Shown one piece after another: positions 25,750 to 35,516 of a DNA stretch of 64,000 bases. The notes beneath the pieces were generated by a model. The model did not search any database. It was not told the origin of the DNA and saw only the letters and a list, made by a program, of their open reading frames with translations. Within the stretch, counting starts at the first letter, position 1. Every line of letters begins with the position of its first letter. The translations under genes were made by a program, and so were the position numbers. Origin of the DNA: Acidimicrobiales bacterium (GTDB lineage Bacteria > Actinomycetota > Acidimicrobiia > Acidimicrobiales > SHLQ01); NCBI GenBank assembly GCA_020628865.1, contig JAHDEJ010000009.1, forward strand, positions 9,132 through 73,131. Reading direction: 5' to 3'.

Positions 25750-25806
25750 TCCACAAACCTGCGGCCGCGGCCCATCTGCACGCAGCGAATCCGCGATGAT
25801 GGCCGG

Positions 25807-27045
25807 ATGCGCCAACGCCTGTGCTCTCTGCTCGCTCTGATCGCCCTGCTCGCTGCAGCGTGTTCGGGTGATTCGACCGACTCCACTGCAGACAACGCAG
25901 CGGAGGCCACGACCACGGAAGCGCCTGCCACGACGGCGGCACCGGAAACCACAGCGGAACCGACGACCACCACCGAGTCGACCACGACCACTGCGGCACC
26001 ACTCGCGGACCTCGAGCTCCTCGGCGCTGGACCGTACGACGTCGGCGTCGTCACGATCGAGATCGCCAACGACGCCAATGAGCGCCCGCTCACGGTGGAT
26101 GTGTGGATGCCGCTGGTGGACGGCACCACGGGTGACCCGCACGAGTACACACTGATTGCCGGAAGCTATTACCCGTCGCCGGAGGCAATCAGCGCCACGC
26201 CAGATGCGCTGGCCACCGACGGCCCATTCCCGCTCGTGCTCTACTCGCACGGCAGCGGCGGCCTCCGCTACATCCACTCGAGCTACACCGAGACGATCGC
26301 TAGCCACGGCTACCTCGTGGTGGCCCCGGACCACACGGGCAACACCGCCGTGGATGTGATCGCCGGCTCGGGAACGGATCCGGAGCTGACCGCTTGGAAC
26401 CGCGTGAACGATGCACGGGCCGTGCTCGACGCAATGACGGATCCGGCCAACGAGGTGACGGCGCCGTTCCAGGCGGCGATCGACCCCGAACGCATCGCCG
26501 TCACCGGCCACTCGTTCGGAGGCTTCACCGCCCACGCCATCGTCTCCGGGTTCAGCAGCACGTTCGGGTCCGTCGAGGGCGACGATCGTGTCGGGGCCAT
26601 CATCTCGTTGGCTCCATTCACCCGGCCGATTCTCGATGACGAGCAGCTCGCCGCCATCGACGTGCCGAACCTGCTGATCGGCGCCTCGGACGACATCACG
26701 ACGCCAGTCGATCCGAACGTCGACGACCCGTGGGAGCTCGCCGTCAGCGAAGATGCGGCCCGGGTCGTGCTCGTCGGGGCGGAGCACGAGTCCTTCACCG
26801 ACGTCTGCAAGATGGTCGAGGCGCTCCCCGAAATCGACACCGTTGCACCCTTCGTCGTGGAGGCGCTCGAAGCTCGCACGGAAGCCGGATGCGATCCCGA
26901 CGATCTTCAGATCGATCGCGTCGAGGATCTCACCGAGACGTTCGCCGTCTCGTTCCTCGACACCATCTTCAAGGGCGGCCAGATGATCGACCCCGACGCG
27001 GTCGCACTTCCCGACGATGCGCTCTACGAGCGCCGGGGATTCTGA
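25807..27045 (+). CDS. Lipoprotein alpha/beta hydrolase (PAF-acetylhydrolase/chlorophyllase-like)
   Basis: 412 residues. Lipobox LIALLAAACSG, then an acidic Thr-rich linker, then a hydrolase fold with FPLVLYSHGSGG (oxyanion region), IAVTGHSFGGFTAHAI (serine nucleophile) and a later AEHESFTDVC candidate histidine. DVWMPL and the overall pattern resemble platelet-activating-factor acetylhydrolase-type esterases. It would act outside the membrane on an ester substrate that cannot be named. Confidence 0.75.
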   Translation: MRQRLCSLLALIALLAAACSGDSTDSTADNAAEATTTEAPATTAAPETTAEPTTTTESTTTTAAPLADLELLGAGPYDVGVVTIEIANDANERPLTVDVWMPLVDGTTGDPHEYTLIAGSYYPSPEAISATPDALATDGPFPLVLYSHGSGGLRYIHSSYTETIASHGYLVVAPDHTGNTAVDVIAGSGTDPELTAWNRVNDARAVLDAMTDPANEVTAPFQAAIDPERIAVTGHSFGGFTAHAIVSGFSSTFGSVEGDDRVGAIISLAPFTRPILDDEQLAAIDVPNLLIGASDDITTPVDPNVDDPWELAVSEDAARVVLVGAEHESFTDVCKMVEALPEIDTVAPFVVEALEARTEAGCDPDDLQIDRVEDLTETFAVSFLDTIFKGGQMIDPDAVALPDDALYERRGF

Positions 27046-27137
27046 CCCACATCCGCCGCAGCAGCAGGTTGCCACACCTAACGTTGGGCCGAGCGGTTCC
27101 GACCCAAGAGTGAACCGCCAAACCTGCGAGGACCCCC

Positions 27138-28781
27138 ATGCACGAGCGAGCCGGACAGATCGCGCTGCCCGAGGATCTGGTCGACATCGACCAGTTGTTG
27201 AGCGCGTACCACGACATCACTCCGGATCCCGACGATCTCGACCAGCAGGTCGCCTTCGGCACGTCCGGTCATCGCGGCTCGTCGCTCGACGGCGCGTTCA
27301 ACGACGCCCACATCGCCGCGACCACCCAGGCGATCGTCGACTATCGCACGGCTGAGGGGATTGCGGGTCCGCTGTTCCTCGGCAAGGACACGCACGGTCT
27401 GTCGGAGCCCGCGTGGGTGACCGCGCTCGAAGTCCTCGCCGCGAACGGTGTCGACACGATGATCGATGCCGCCGGTCGTTTCACGCCGACGCCGGCGATC
27501 AGCCACTCGATCCTCGGCCACAACGCCGGCATGGCGGTCGGCGCATCGACGCGAGCCGACGGCATCGTGATCACCCCGTCGCACAACCCACCGCGAGACG
27601 GCGGGTTCAAGTACAACCCGCCCCACGGCGGGCCGGCCGACACCGACGCCACCGGCTGGATCGCCGACCGGGCGAACGAGTTGCTCCGGTCGGGGAACGC
27701 GGGCGTGCGACGTATCGGCATCGACGCTGCCCGGGCTGCGGACACGACGCACACCCACGACTTCATGGGTCTGTACGTTGCCGACCTGCCGAACATCGTG
27801 AACCTCGACGCCATCCGCTCGGCCGGCGTCCGCATCGGGGCCGACCCGATGGGCGGTGCTGCCGTGGACTACTGGGGTGCCATCGGCGAGGCGCACGGGC
27901 TCGACCTCACCGTCGTGAACCCGGAGGTCGACCCGACCTGGCGGTTCATGACCCTCGATTGGGACGGCAAGATCCGCATGGACTGCTCCTCCCCCAACGC
28001 GATGGCGTCGCTCGTCGCGGCCCGCGCCGAATACGACATCGCCACAGGAAACGATGCCGATGCCGATCGCCATGGCATCGTCACCCCCGACCACGGCCTG
28101 ATGAACCCGAACCACTTCCTCGCGGTTGCCATCAACCATCTGTTCGCGAACCGCCCCAACTGGGGTTCCGGCACCGCGATCGGCAAGACCCTCGTCTCGT
28201 CCTCGATGATCGATCGGGTCGCCGCCGACCTCGGACGCACGCTCATCGAGGTCCCGGTGGGATTCAAGTGGTTCGTCCCCGGCCTGATCGACGGCTCGGT
28301 CGGATTCGGCGGCGAAGAGTCCGCCGGTGCGTCCTTCCTTCGACACGACGGCACGGTGTGGAGCACCGACAAGGACGGCCTGATCCTGTGTCTGCTTGCG
28401 GCCGAGATCCAGGCAACCACCGGGTCCAGCCCGAGCGAGCACTATGCCCAGCTCACGGCACGACACGGCGAACCCGCCTACCAACGGATCGACGCGCCCG
28501 CGAACCGCGAACAGAAGGCCAAGCTCAAGGCCCTCACTCCCGATCAGGTCACGGCATCCGAGGTTGCGGGCGAGTCCATCACGGCGATCCTGACGAACGC
28601 TCCGGGCAACGACGCCGCCATCGGCGGGCTGAAGGTCCAGACCGAAAACGCGTGGTTCGCCGCCCGTCCGTCGGGCACGGAAGACGTCTACAAGATCTAT
28701 GCGGAGAGCTTCCGCGGCCCCGAGCACCTCGCAACGGTGCAGGCGGAAGCGAAGCAACTCGTGGACGACGTTCTCGGCTGA
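27138..28781 (+). CDS. pgm: Phosphoglucomutase, alpha-D-glucose-phosphate specific
   Basis: 547 residues, the size of bacterial Pgm. It has VAFGTSGHRGSS near the start, catalytic phosphoserine motif TPSHNPPRDGGFKYNPPHGGPAD, metal-binding GNDADADRHGIV, sugar-binding GGEESAGASF and phosphate-binding RPSGTEDVYKIYAESF. It interconverts glucose 1-phosphate and glucose 6-phosphate, linking glycolysis with glycogen, trehalose and nucleotide-sugar synthesis. It is monocistronic here. Confidence 0.95.
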   Translation: MHERAGQIALPEDLVDIDQLLSAYHDITPDPDDLDQQVAFGTSGHRGSSLDGAFNDAHIAATTQAIVDYRTAEGIAGPLFLGKDTHGLSEPAWVTALEVLAANGVDTMIDAAGRFTPTPAISHSILGHNAGMAVGASTRADGIVITPSHNPPRDGGFKYNPPHGGPADTDATGWIADRANELLRSGNAGVRRIGIDAARAADTTHTHDFMGLYVADLPNIVNLDAIRSAGVRIGADPMGGAAVDYWGAIGEAHGLDLTVVNPEVDPTWRFMTLDWDGKIRMDCSSPNAMASLVAARAEYDIATGNDADADRHGIVTPDHGLMNPNHFLAVAINHLFANRPNWGSGTAIGKTLVSSSMIDRVAADLGRTLIEVPVGFKWFVPGLIDGSVGFGGEESAGASFLRHDGTVWSTDKDGLILCLLAAEIQATTGSSPSEHYAQLTARHGEPAYQRIDAPANREQKAKLKALTPDQVTASEVAGESITAILTNAPGNDAAIGGLKVQTENAWFAARPSGTEDVYKIYAESFRGPEHLATVQAEAKQLVDDVLG

Positions 28782-28935
28782 TTTCCCTCGAATCTCACGG
28801 ATTCGGGCCGTTTTTGCGCGCACCGGTTCGCGGCGCGCGAACACGCCTTTTCATCGATTTCCTCTTTAGCGCGACTTCTTGACGACGAGTAGCGTCCTCC
28901 GTCGGACGGATAGATGCAGAAGAGGGCTAGTTTTC

Positions 28936-31401
28936 ATGACCGATACCCCGCCAAATGACAACGAAGGCGTAGACGGACTCGCCGATCGAGCAAAAGAGAT
29001 GCTCGATCGGGTCAAGGGCGGCACCGCTGACGCCGCCGATACCGGCGACGGTCTTGCCGACAAGGCAAAGTCCGCGCTGAGCGGAATCACCGACAAGGCA
29101 AAGGACGCCGTTTCGGGCGCCGGTGATGCCGTGGACAGCACGGTCGACGCCGGCGCTGCCGTGCTCTCGACCTCGGGAGGGACCACCTCGCCGGACCACC
29201 CGTATGGTCCCGGATCGGCCGCACCGCTGGCCGACAAGCGTGAGATGCCGGCCTGCCACCCCATCAAGGGCAACGTCGACTCGATGCTCTACCACCGTCC
29301 CGACAGCCAGAACTACGGCGCCACGATCGCCGAGGTCTGGTTCGACTCCCCCTCTGCTGCAGAAGCCGCCGGATTCACCCTCTCCCCGACGCACCCCGCT
29401 GCATCGAGCGCTGCGGACTACGAGCCGGGCGGCTCGGGTCACCCGTGCTCCGTCGCCGACGTGAACGCCGGCCGGTCTGCGGTCGCTGCCAGCCTCGGCG
29501 GTGTCGCCGCCGGTGGAGCGAGCACCGTGGCCGGAAACCTCGACGCCGACGCTGATGTCGCCGGCGACGCCGGTGCTTCGATGGCCGACAAGGCCGCCGA
29601 CGCTGCAGGCAACACGACCGCGAAGGTCGCTGGTGCGGCAGCAGGTGTCGCCGGAGGCGTCGCTGCCGCTGGTGGCGGCCTGGCCGACCGGGCGAAGGGT
29701 CTGGTCTCCTCGGCCAAGGACAAGCTCGATGGCGACGATGACGCAGACGACGACAAGGGCGCTGGCATCGGCGGCAAGCTGGCCGGCGCAGCCGGTGGAG
29801 CTGCCGCAGCCGTTGGCGGTCTCGCCGGCAAGGCAAAGGACGCCGCCGGCAGCGCAGTCGACTCGGTGCAGGACGCCGTGTCGGATGGCGTCGACGCCGT
29901 CAAGGACACCGCAGACGACGGCGCCGCAGCGGTGTCGTCGAGCGCCGCAGCCGCGGGTGCAGGCGCAGCCGCCGCAGGCGCAACCGTTTCATCCACCACG
30001 ACCACCGTGTCCGGCGGCGGAGCTGCCGGCGGTGCCGGTGGGTCTGGCTCCGGCGGCGGAGGCGGCGGCTGGTTCGGCGACGATGACGACGACGAAGAGA
30101 AGCTCTTCGCCGACATCCCGCTGTCCGGTACCGCACAGATCTTCGGCCTCGGCCTCCTCGCAGCGGCGATCATGCTGTTCGGTTCGTCGGTCTGGGGATT
30201 CTTCTTCCCGGGCGACGACGCTGCGACTGCGAGCGAGTCCATCGTCGCTGCCGACGAAGGCCCCTGCGCCGACGTCCTCGACGAACTCGACGACGACGAC
30301 TCGGTCACCCGCGACGATCTCAGCGACGTGCGCTGCGAGTTCCGCAACGGTCAGGTCATCCTGACCGGTGACGTGGCCGATCTGGCCACCAAGACGAACA
30401 TCGGCACCGTTGCCGGTGGCGCCACGCTCGGCGGTGCGCTCATCGCCAACGAGCTGAACTTCGACGACGCGGATGACGCCGACGAGACGGAGGTGGCCGC
30501 CGAGACGACGACCACGGCCGCACCGGAGACGACCACCACGACGACCGAGGCTCCGGAGACGACGACGGCCGCTCCCGAAACCACGGAGGCTCCCGAGACG
30601 ACGACGGAAGCGCCGACCACGACGGCCGCCGCCCCGTACACGATGTGGCAGGCACTCAATGACTCCGGTGAAGCCGGGCAGTTCGCTGCCGTCGGTGCCG
30701 CTCTCGGGCTCCAGGCCGACCTCGAGGCACTCGTCGACGAGGACGGAGTCGAGGTGAACCGTACGCTCTTCGCTCTCAGCGACGAGTCGATGGCGCTGCT
30801 CGACGTGCCTGCGCTGGCAGCGGATCCTGAGGGCGCCACGGCGCTCGTCGGCTACCACTTCATCGATCAGCGGCTCTCGGCCGCCGATCTGGCGGAGCGC
30901 GACGGCCAGGCGATCATCACCCGCACCGGTCTCCCGATGACCATCACGGTCGACGGCGACGACATTCTGCTCAACGGCAACAGCCTGGTGATCAGCTCGG
31001 ACATCGAAGCCGACAACGGCATCATCCACATCATCACGCCGGCACTCACGCCGCCGACGATCAACGAGGTCATCGACCTCGAGAACATCGAGTTCGAGGT
31101 GAACTCGGCGGTCATCACTGCAGCCGGTCAGGCCGAACTGCAGAAGGCCATCGACTTCTTCGCCGCCAACCCGACGGTCACGGCCCGCATCGAAGGCCAC
31201 ACCGACACGGACGGCAACGACGTCTCGAACCAGGCACTCTCCGAGGCCCGGGCCGAGTCGGTCAAGACGTTCCTCGTCGACAACGGTGTGAACGGCGACA
31301 ACCTGGACACGATCGGCTTCGGCGAGACGCAGCCGATCCTCGACGCCAACGGCGCTGAGGACAAGGCGGCCAGCCGCCGCATCGAGTTCAACGTGCGCTA
31401 G
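28936..31401 (+). CDS. Sunset-domain, FAS1 and OmpA-like fusion membrane protein
   Basis: 821 residues from ATG 28936. In order: a cytoplasmic Ala/Lys/Asp-rich helix-repeat region (DKAKDA repeats); a sunset domain at about 106-150 (CHPIKGNVDSMLYHRPDSQNY...AEVWFDSPSAAEAAGF); more DKAKDA repeats and a Gly/Ser stretch; one membrane helix at about 398-420 (GLGLLAAAIMLFGSSVWGFFF); a small cysteine-bearing domain; a Thr-rich linker; a FAS1 domain at about 568-712 (LFALSDESMALL...LVGYHFIDQRLSAADLAE...IEADNGIIHIITPALTPP); and an OmpA-C peptidoglycan-binding domain (ARIEGHTDTDGND...LSEARAESVKTFL). It should tether wall to membrane. Confidence 0.85.
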   Translation: MTDTPPNDNEGVDGLADRAKEMLDRVKGGTADAADTGDGLADKAKSALSGITDKAKDAVSGAGDAVDSTVDAGAAVLSTSGGTTSPDHPYGPGSAAPLADKREMPACHPIKGNVDSMLYHRPDSQNYGATIAEVWFDSPSAAEAAGFTLSPTHPAASSAADYEPGGSGHPCSVADVNAGRSAVAASLGGVAAGGASTVAGNLDADADVAGDAGASMADKAADAAGNTTAKVAGAAAGVAGGVAAAGGGLADRAKGLVSSAKDKLDGDDDADDDKGAGIGGKLAGAAGGAAAAVGGLAGKAKDAAGSAVDSVQDAVSDGVDAVKDTADDGAAAVSSSAAAAGAGAAAAGATVSSTTTTVSGGGAAGGAGGSGSGGGGGGWFGDDDDDEEKLFADIPLSGTAQIFGLGLLAAAIMLFGSSVWGFFFPGDDAATASESIVAADEGPCADVLDELDDDDSVTRDDLSDVRCEFRNGQVILTGDVADLATKTNIGTVAGGATLGGALIANELNFDDADDADETEVAAETTTTAAPETTTTTTEAPETTTAAPETTEAPETTTEAPTTTAAAPYTMWQALNDSGEAGQFAAVGAALGLQADLEALVDEDGVEVNRTLFALSDESMALLDVPALAADPEGATALVGYHFIDQRLSAADLAERDGQAIITRTGLPMTITVDGDDILLNGNSLVISSDIEADNGIIHIITPALTPPTINEVIDLENIEFEVNSAVITAAGQAELQKAIDFFAANPTVTARIEGHTDTDGNDVSNQALSEARAESVKTFLVDNGVNGDNLDTIGFGETQPILDANGAEDKAASRRIEFNVR

Positions 31402-31427
31402 TCATTGCGGGCTTCGGCCCGAACAAC

Positions 31428-31859
31428 TCAGCCCGATCGTTCGCCGAGGATCCAATCCCGCGATCGATCGGGCTCGAGTTCGTTTTGGAGGTACTCGTCG
31501 AGACGATCGTCGAGCGACGGATCGTGGGCGGCCCAGCTCTCGTAGAGCGACGTGGGGTCGGGGGCGACGAAGCCGGGTTGGATCCGCTCGGCCTCGTACT
31601 GCGCCTGACGGATCAGTTCGGAGGCGTGCTGCTTTGCCGACTCGAGGATCTGGTTTCGACGTTCCTTGGCGCCCCGCGCGTCGGCCTTGATGGCACGCAC
31701 GGCCCGGTGGACTCGAAGCAGCTGTTCCTCCGCCAACCGGCACCGTTCTTCGGCGTCCGCCAGGGCGGCCCGAAGGTTGTCGTTCTCGGCCGCAAGATCG
31801 CCGGAATCGGCGTCAACGGTCACGACCAGACGATCGTGTTCAGAATTCGTGTCCATCAC
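31428..31859 (-). CDS. Coiled-coil hypothetical protein
   Basis: 143 residues. After a short N-terminal strand the segment AENDNLRAALADAEERCRLAEEQLLRVHRAVRAIKADARGAKERRNQILESAKQHASELIRQAQYEAERI has a heptad pattern over about 70 residues, with an acidic C-terminus. DivIVA/FtsB-like scaffolds look similar, but there is no diagnostic motif. It is convergent with the OmpA fusion gene and divergent from the zinc-ribbon protein. Confidence 0.6.
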   Translation of the reverse strand: MMDTNSEHDRLVVTVDADSGDLAAENDNLRAALADAEERCRLAEEQLLRVHRAVRAIKADARGAKERRNQILESAKQHASELIRQAQYEAERIQPGFVAPDPTSLYESWAAHDPSLDDRLDEYLQNELEPDRSRDWILGERSG

Positions 31860-32045
31860 GGCGATCCATCGGCGGATTCGCCGATTTCATGAACATCCGA
31901 CCGTGGCGATTTGGCGGCGCACCCATGACAGAACGCGCACGAAACGGCTCATATTGACCCGGGTACGCGCCGATGAGGCAAGAGCACGTCTTATCAACAT
32001 CGACAGCGGTGCCGATCCCGGCAGACCGGCACCAGGAGTCTCACC

Positions 32046-33593
32046 ATGACCGACAACACCGAGCGCGAATGGCCAACATTCGGCGACATCCTCAATGAGC
32101 TCAACACCCTCGGGCACCTGAGCCAGGTCTCTCCCTCCGTGGACACCATCGCAGAGCCGATGGCTGCCCAGCCGGTGACGGCCCCTTCGACCCCGCAACC
32201 GGTGATCACGCCGGAGCCGGTCGCTGCCGCACCTGTCGAAACGTTCGATGCGTCCGCCTCCGCAATCACGCCGGCGGCCCCGGCGATCGATCACGACATC
32301 GTCGTGCCGATCCTGCCGCCGTCCTCGCTGGACACAAGCCTGCTTGCCGGACCGAGCTCCGACTCGGCCGAAGCTGCGTTCGACACCTCAGCGCTCGAGC
32401 CGCTCGCCCCAGCGCCGGACGTCGATGCGCTCGTCGGGTCGGCTGACGTGCTGCCGATCGTCGACACCGAAGCGGATGCCGGTTCCGTCTTCGATGCTCC
32501 TGCACTGTCCGATGTTGCCGAAGTGGCCCCGATGTCCTTCGATCCGGTCGAGATCGAGCCCGTCGAAATCGAGACCCCGGAGCTGCTCGACCCGGCAGCA
32601 TTCGAGAACGTTGCGCCGGTCGAGCCCCTCACGTTCGAGGCGCCTGCTGCGGCCTTCGAACCCATGACCTTCGAGCCGGTCGAGATCGAAACCCCGGAGC
32701 TGCTCGACCCGATGGCCTTCGAAAACGCTGCGCCGGCCGAACCCGCTCCGCTGGAGACTCCGGGCTTCGAGCCCATGGTCTTCGACACGCCGGACTTCGC
32801 GACCGAAGAGGTCAGCATGGACTGGGCCGAGACTGCGCTCGAGCAGGATCCCCCCTTCACCGGTGAAGCACCCGGCAGCGTGATCGCGTTCGATCCTGCC
32901 GGCGCCGATCTCACTCCGGCTCCCGAGGCGACGGCACCGGTTGCTCCAGCCGAGGAGTTCACGTCGACTGACTGGTCAACCGGCGACTCCCCGGCCGAGG
33001 ATGGAAACTTCGATTCGGTCGCCACGGCCGACGCCATTGAAAGCGACCTTCAGGATCTCTTCGCCCTCGACCAGTCCGTGTCCGAGGACAACTTCGACGC
33101 CTTCATGGGCGACGGACCGGCCGAGGCGATCGACGATGCTCCGGTGGCCGATGTGGTGCCGCTGCATCCGCCGACCGACGAGAACGAGGAAGTCTTCGGA
33201 CTGGACGCCGTGTTCGACCCGGCTGCTCCCGTGCAGGAAGACCCGATCCAGCCGTGGGTTGGCGTCCAGCACGAGGACGAAGAACACGAGGATCCCTGGG
33301 CCTACATGCGCCCGGACGAGGCCGAGGACATCAAGGGAGGCTTCTGGGCCAACCGTCCGAAGTTCTTCGGTGGTGCCGAGCGCAAGGCCAAGAAGGCGGC
33401 CCGTCAGCAGGCTGCCGCGGCATCGGAAATGCGCACGGACGAGAACGGTCCGATCTGCCCGAACTGCAACGAGATCGGCCAGGTCGACCTGGATGATCCG
33501 GTCGGCGGAAAGATCCACGCCAGCTGCCAGAGCTGTGGCCACGTGTGGTCACAGGCATCGGATGCAGCAGCGATGCAGAGCGAATCCGCCTGA
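32046..33593 (+). CDS. Proline/acid-rich repeat protein with C-terminal zinc ribbon
   Basis: 515 residues, very acidic. A central stretch repeats a unit of the form EPVEIETPELLDPxAFENxAP (about residues 165-235, two clear copies and a degenerate third). The C-terminus has a basic block (RKAKKAARQQAAA) and a zinc ribbon: CPNC (residues about 477-480) and, later, CQSC (about 499-502). The arm looks disordered and may act as a flexible tether or protein-docking region. Family unknown. Confidence 0.65.
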   Translation: MTDNTEREWPTFGDILNELNTLGHLSQVSPSVDTIAEPMAAQPVTAPSTPQPVITPEPVAAAPVETFDASASAITPAAPAIDHDIVVPILPPSSLDTSLLAGPSSDSAEAAFDTSALEPLAPAPDVDALVGSADVLPIVDTEADAGSVFDAPALSDVAEVAPMSFDPVEIEPVEIETPELLDPAAFENVAPVEPLTFEAPAAAFEPMTFEPVEIETPELLDPMAFENAAPAEPAPLETPGFEPMVFDTPDFATEEVSMDWAETALEQDPPFTGEAPGSVIAFDPAGADLTPAPEATAPVAPAEEFTSTDWSTGDSPAEDGNFDSVATADAIESDLQDLFALDQSVSEDNFDAFMGDGPAEAIDDAPVADVVPLHPPTDENEEVFGLDAVFDPAAPVQEDPIQPWVGVQHEDEEHEDPWAYMRPDEAEDIKGGFWANRPKFFGGAERKAKKAARQQAAAASEMRTDENGPICPNCNEIGQVDLDDPVGGKIHASCQSCGHVWSQASDAAAMQSESA

Positions 33594-33616
33594 TCCGCGT
33601 TCAGTGATGTCGGCGC

Positions 33617-34330
33617 TCAGCCGAACATTGCCATCCACTGCTCGGCCGAGGTCGGGGCGAACACCATGTTGCTGGCCCGCGTCTCGCCCATCGTGGCCGA
33701 AGGCATCGGCGAGTACTGGTGGCCCGGGAACAGAATCGCGTCGTCGGGCACCTTCGCCAGGACCTTGGTGAGGCTCTGATAGAGCTGTTCGGGATCGCCG
33801 CCGGGAAGGTCGGTGCGACCGCACCCCTGAAGGAACAGCGTGTCGCCGGCAACAAGGCGGTTCTCCACGAGGAACGACTGCGAGCCGGGCGTGTGGCCGG
33901 GTGTGTGCAGGAGCTCGATCGTGATGGCTCCCACATCGATGGAGCCACTGCCCCCGTGCGTCTGGAGCTCGGCGTCGGTCAGGCCGGTCACCTTCTTGAC
34001 GTACTCGGCCTCGTCCGCCTGAACGTGCAGGGGCACGGAGGTGTGCGTCAGCAGCTCGGCCGCGCCGGACACCTGGAAGCCCATCATTGAGCCGCCCACG
34101 TGGTCGGCGTGGTAGTGCGTGCCGAGCATTCCCGTGCACGTCATGCCGTCGGCCTCGAGCACCGCGAGGATGCCGGCGGGGTCGTAGGCCGGGTCGACGA
34201 TGACGGCTTCGCCGGTCTCGCGATCCCCGATCAGATAGACGAAGTTGACCATCTGCTGGGCGACAGGGTCGGTCGTGGCGAAGTCTCGTCCGGAGAGAAG
34301 CTGGCGGAAGTACAGGCGATCTTCGGTCAT
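33617..34330 (-). CDS. MBL-fold metallohydrolase (glyoxalase II / persulfide dioxygenase-like)
   Basis: 237 residues from ATG 34330. Metal-binding motif THYHADHVGG, then LHTPGHTPGSQSF, VAGDTLFLQGCGRTDLPGGDPEQLYQSL and FPGHQY. The GCGRTDLPGG motif is characteristic of the glyoxalase II/ETHE1-like branch. Substrate is likely a thioester or persulfide, by family. Confidence 0.87.
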   Translation of the reverse strand: MTEDRLYFRQLLSGRDFATTDPVAQQMVNFVYLIGDRETGEAVIVDPAYDPAGILAVLEADGMTCTGMLGTHYHADHVGGSMMGFQVSGAAELLTHTSVPLHVQADEAEYVKKVTGLTDAELQTHGGSGSIDVGAITIELLHTPGHTPGSQSFLVENRLVAGDTLFLQGCGRTDLPGGDPEQLYQSLTKVLAKVPDDAILFPGHQYSPMPSATMGETRASNMVFAPTSAEQWMAMFG

Positions 34331-34361
34331 CGCCTCATCGTAGGTGGTCCGTCGAGGTTGA

Positions 34362-35516
34362 TCAGTCGTCGGCCGAACGCCAGGCGGCCTCGGCGCGGGC
34401 GGCGATGTCTCGGGCCGGCTGATCGAGGACGGTTGCCGCTCGTACGACATCGTCGTGTTCGGCCTTGTGCCGGTGGGCGGTGACCTTGATGCGGATTGTC
34501 TGGCCGTCCACTTCGACGGTGTCGACCCGTCGTTCGGCGGCGGTCCGTTCGACGGTGCTGCGCCGGACGCCGATGCTGCCCGTTTCGCCGAGCAGGACGG
34601 CGGCGAGGTGGTCGGCGTCGCCCGGATTCGCAAGGACGGAAACGACGTGCGCCGGCCGTCCCTTCTTCATCACGATGGGGGTGATCCAGGCGTCGAGGGC
34701 GCCCGCTTCGAGGAGCTGATCGACCGCGTGGCCCAGGATCTCTCCGGTGGCATCGTCAACGTTCGTCTCGAGCTGCACCAGTTGCTGGGTGTGTGCGTCG
34801 CCGTGCTCGCCCAGCACCACCTGGAGAAGGTTCGGAAACTCGTCGGGCTCGGCGTCTCCGGCGCCGAAGCCGGAACCCGTCACCCGCATGGCCGGCATCG
34901 CGCCACTGCGGCTGGCGAGCGTGGTGGCCAGGGCGGCACCGGTTGGCGTGGTGAGTTCGATCGTCGTGTCGAGCCCCTTCACTTCCCATCCTTCGAGGAG
35001 CTGCACGGTGGCGGGCGCGGGGTTGGGGATTCGTCCGTGGGCGCTGCGCACCATGCCGCGTCCCAGGGCGATCGGGCCGACGACCACCTCGTCCACGTCG
35101 AGGAGCTCGAGTGCGCAGCACACGCCGACCACGTCCACGATGGCGTCGATCCCGCCGACCTCGTGGAAGTGGACGGTGGCGGGGTCCTGCTGGTGGATGT
35201 GCCCCTCCGCTTTCGCCAGCGCATGGAAGACGGCGGAGGCCCGGTCGATGACCCGTTGGGGAAGGTCCGCAGCGGAGACGAGGTCGATGATGTCGCCTGC
35301 AGTCCGGTGCACGTGGCCTTCGTCGGCATCGACCGAAAGGTTGACCGCACCGATGCCGTGCCGGGAAACGGGCTGGACGGCGAGCTCCCATCCGTCGACT
35401 GAAAGCGTTCCGAGCATCTGCTCGATCTCACCCTGGTCTGCGCCGGCGGCGATGAGTGCGCCGAGCAGCATGTCGCCGGCGATGCCATTGAATGGATGGA
35501 TCCAAAGGGTGGTCAC
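34362..35516 (-). CDS. larC: Nickel pincer cofactor biosynthesis protein LarC
   Basis: 384 residues from GTG 35516. The N-terminal signature is VTTLWIHPFNGIAGDMLLGALIAAGA, followed by HEVGGIDAIVDVVGVCCALELL, ALGRGMVRSAHGRIPNPAPATVQLLEG and VQLETNVDDATGEILGHAVDQLLEAGALDAWITPIVMKKGRPAHVVSVL. LarC inserts nickel into the pincer cofactor of lactate racemase-type enzymes. In Lactobacillus plantarum it is made by a programmed frameshift; here it is a single frame. It overlaps larB by 4 bp. larE and larA are not in the window. Confidence 0.92.
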   Translation of the reverse strand: MTTLWIHPFNGIAGDMLLGALIAAGADQGEIEQMLGTLSVDGWELAVQPVSRHGIGAVNLSVDADEGHVHRTAGDIIDLVSAADLPQRVIDRASAVFHALAKAEGHIHQQDPATVHFHEVGGIDAIVDVVGVCCALELLDVDEVVVGPIALGRGMVRSAHGRIPNPAPATVQLLEGWEVKGLDTTIELTTPTGAALATTLASRSGAMPAMRVTGSGFGAGDAEPDEFPNLLQVVLGEHGDAHTQQLVQLETNVDDATGEILGHAVDQLLEAGALDAWITPIVMKKGRPAHVVSVLANPGDADHLAAVLLGETGSIGVRRSTVERTAAERRVDTVEVDGQTIRIKVTAHRHKAEHDDVVRAATVLDQPARDIAARAEAAWRSADD

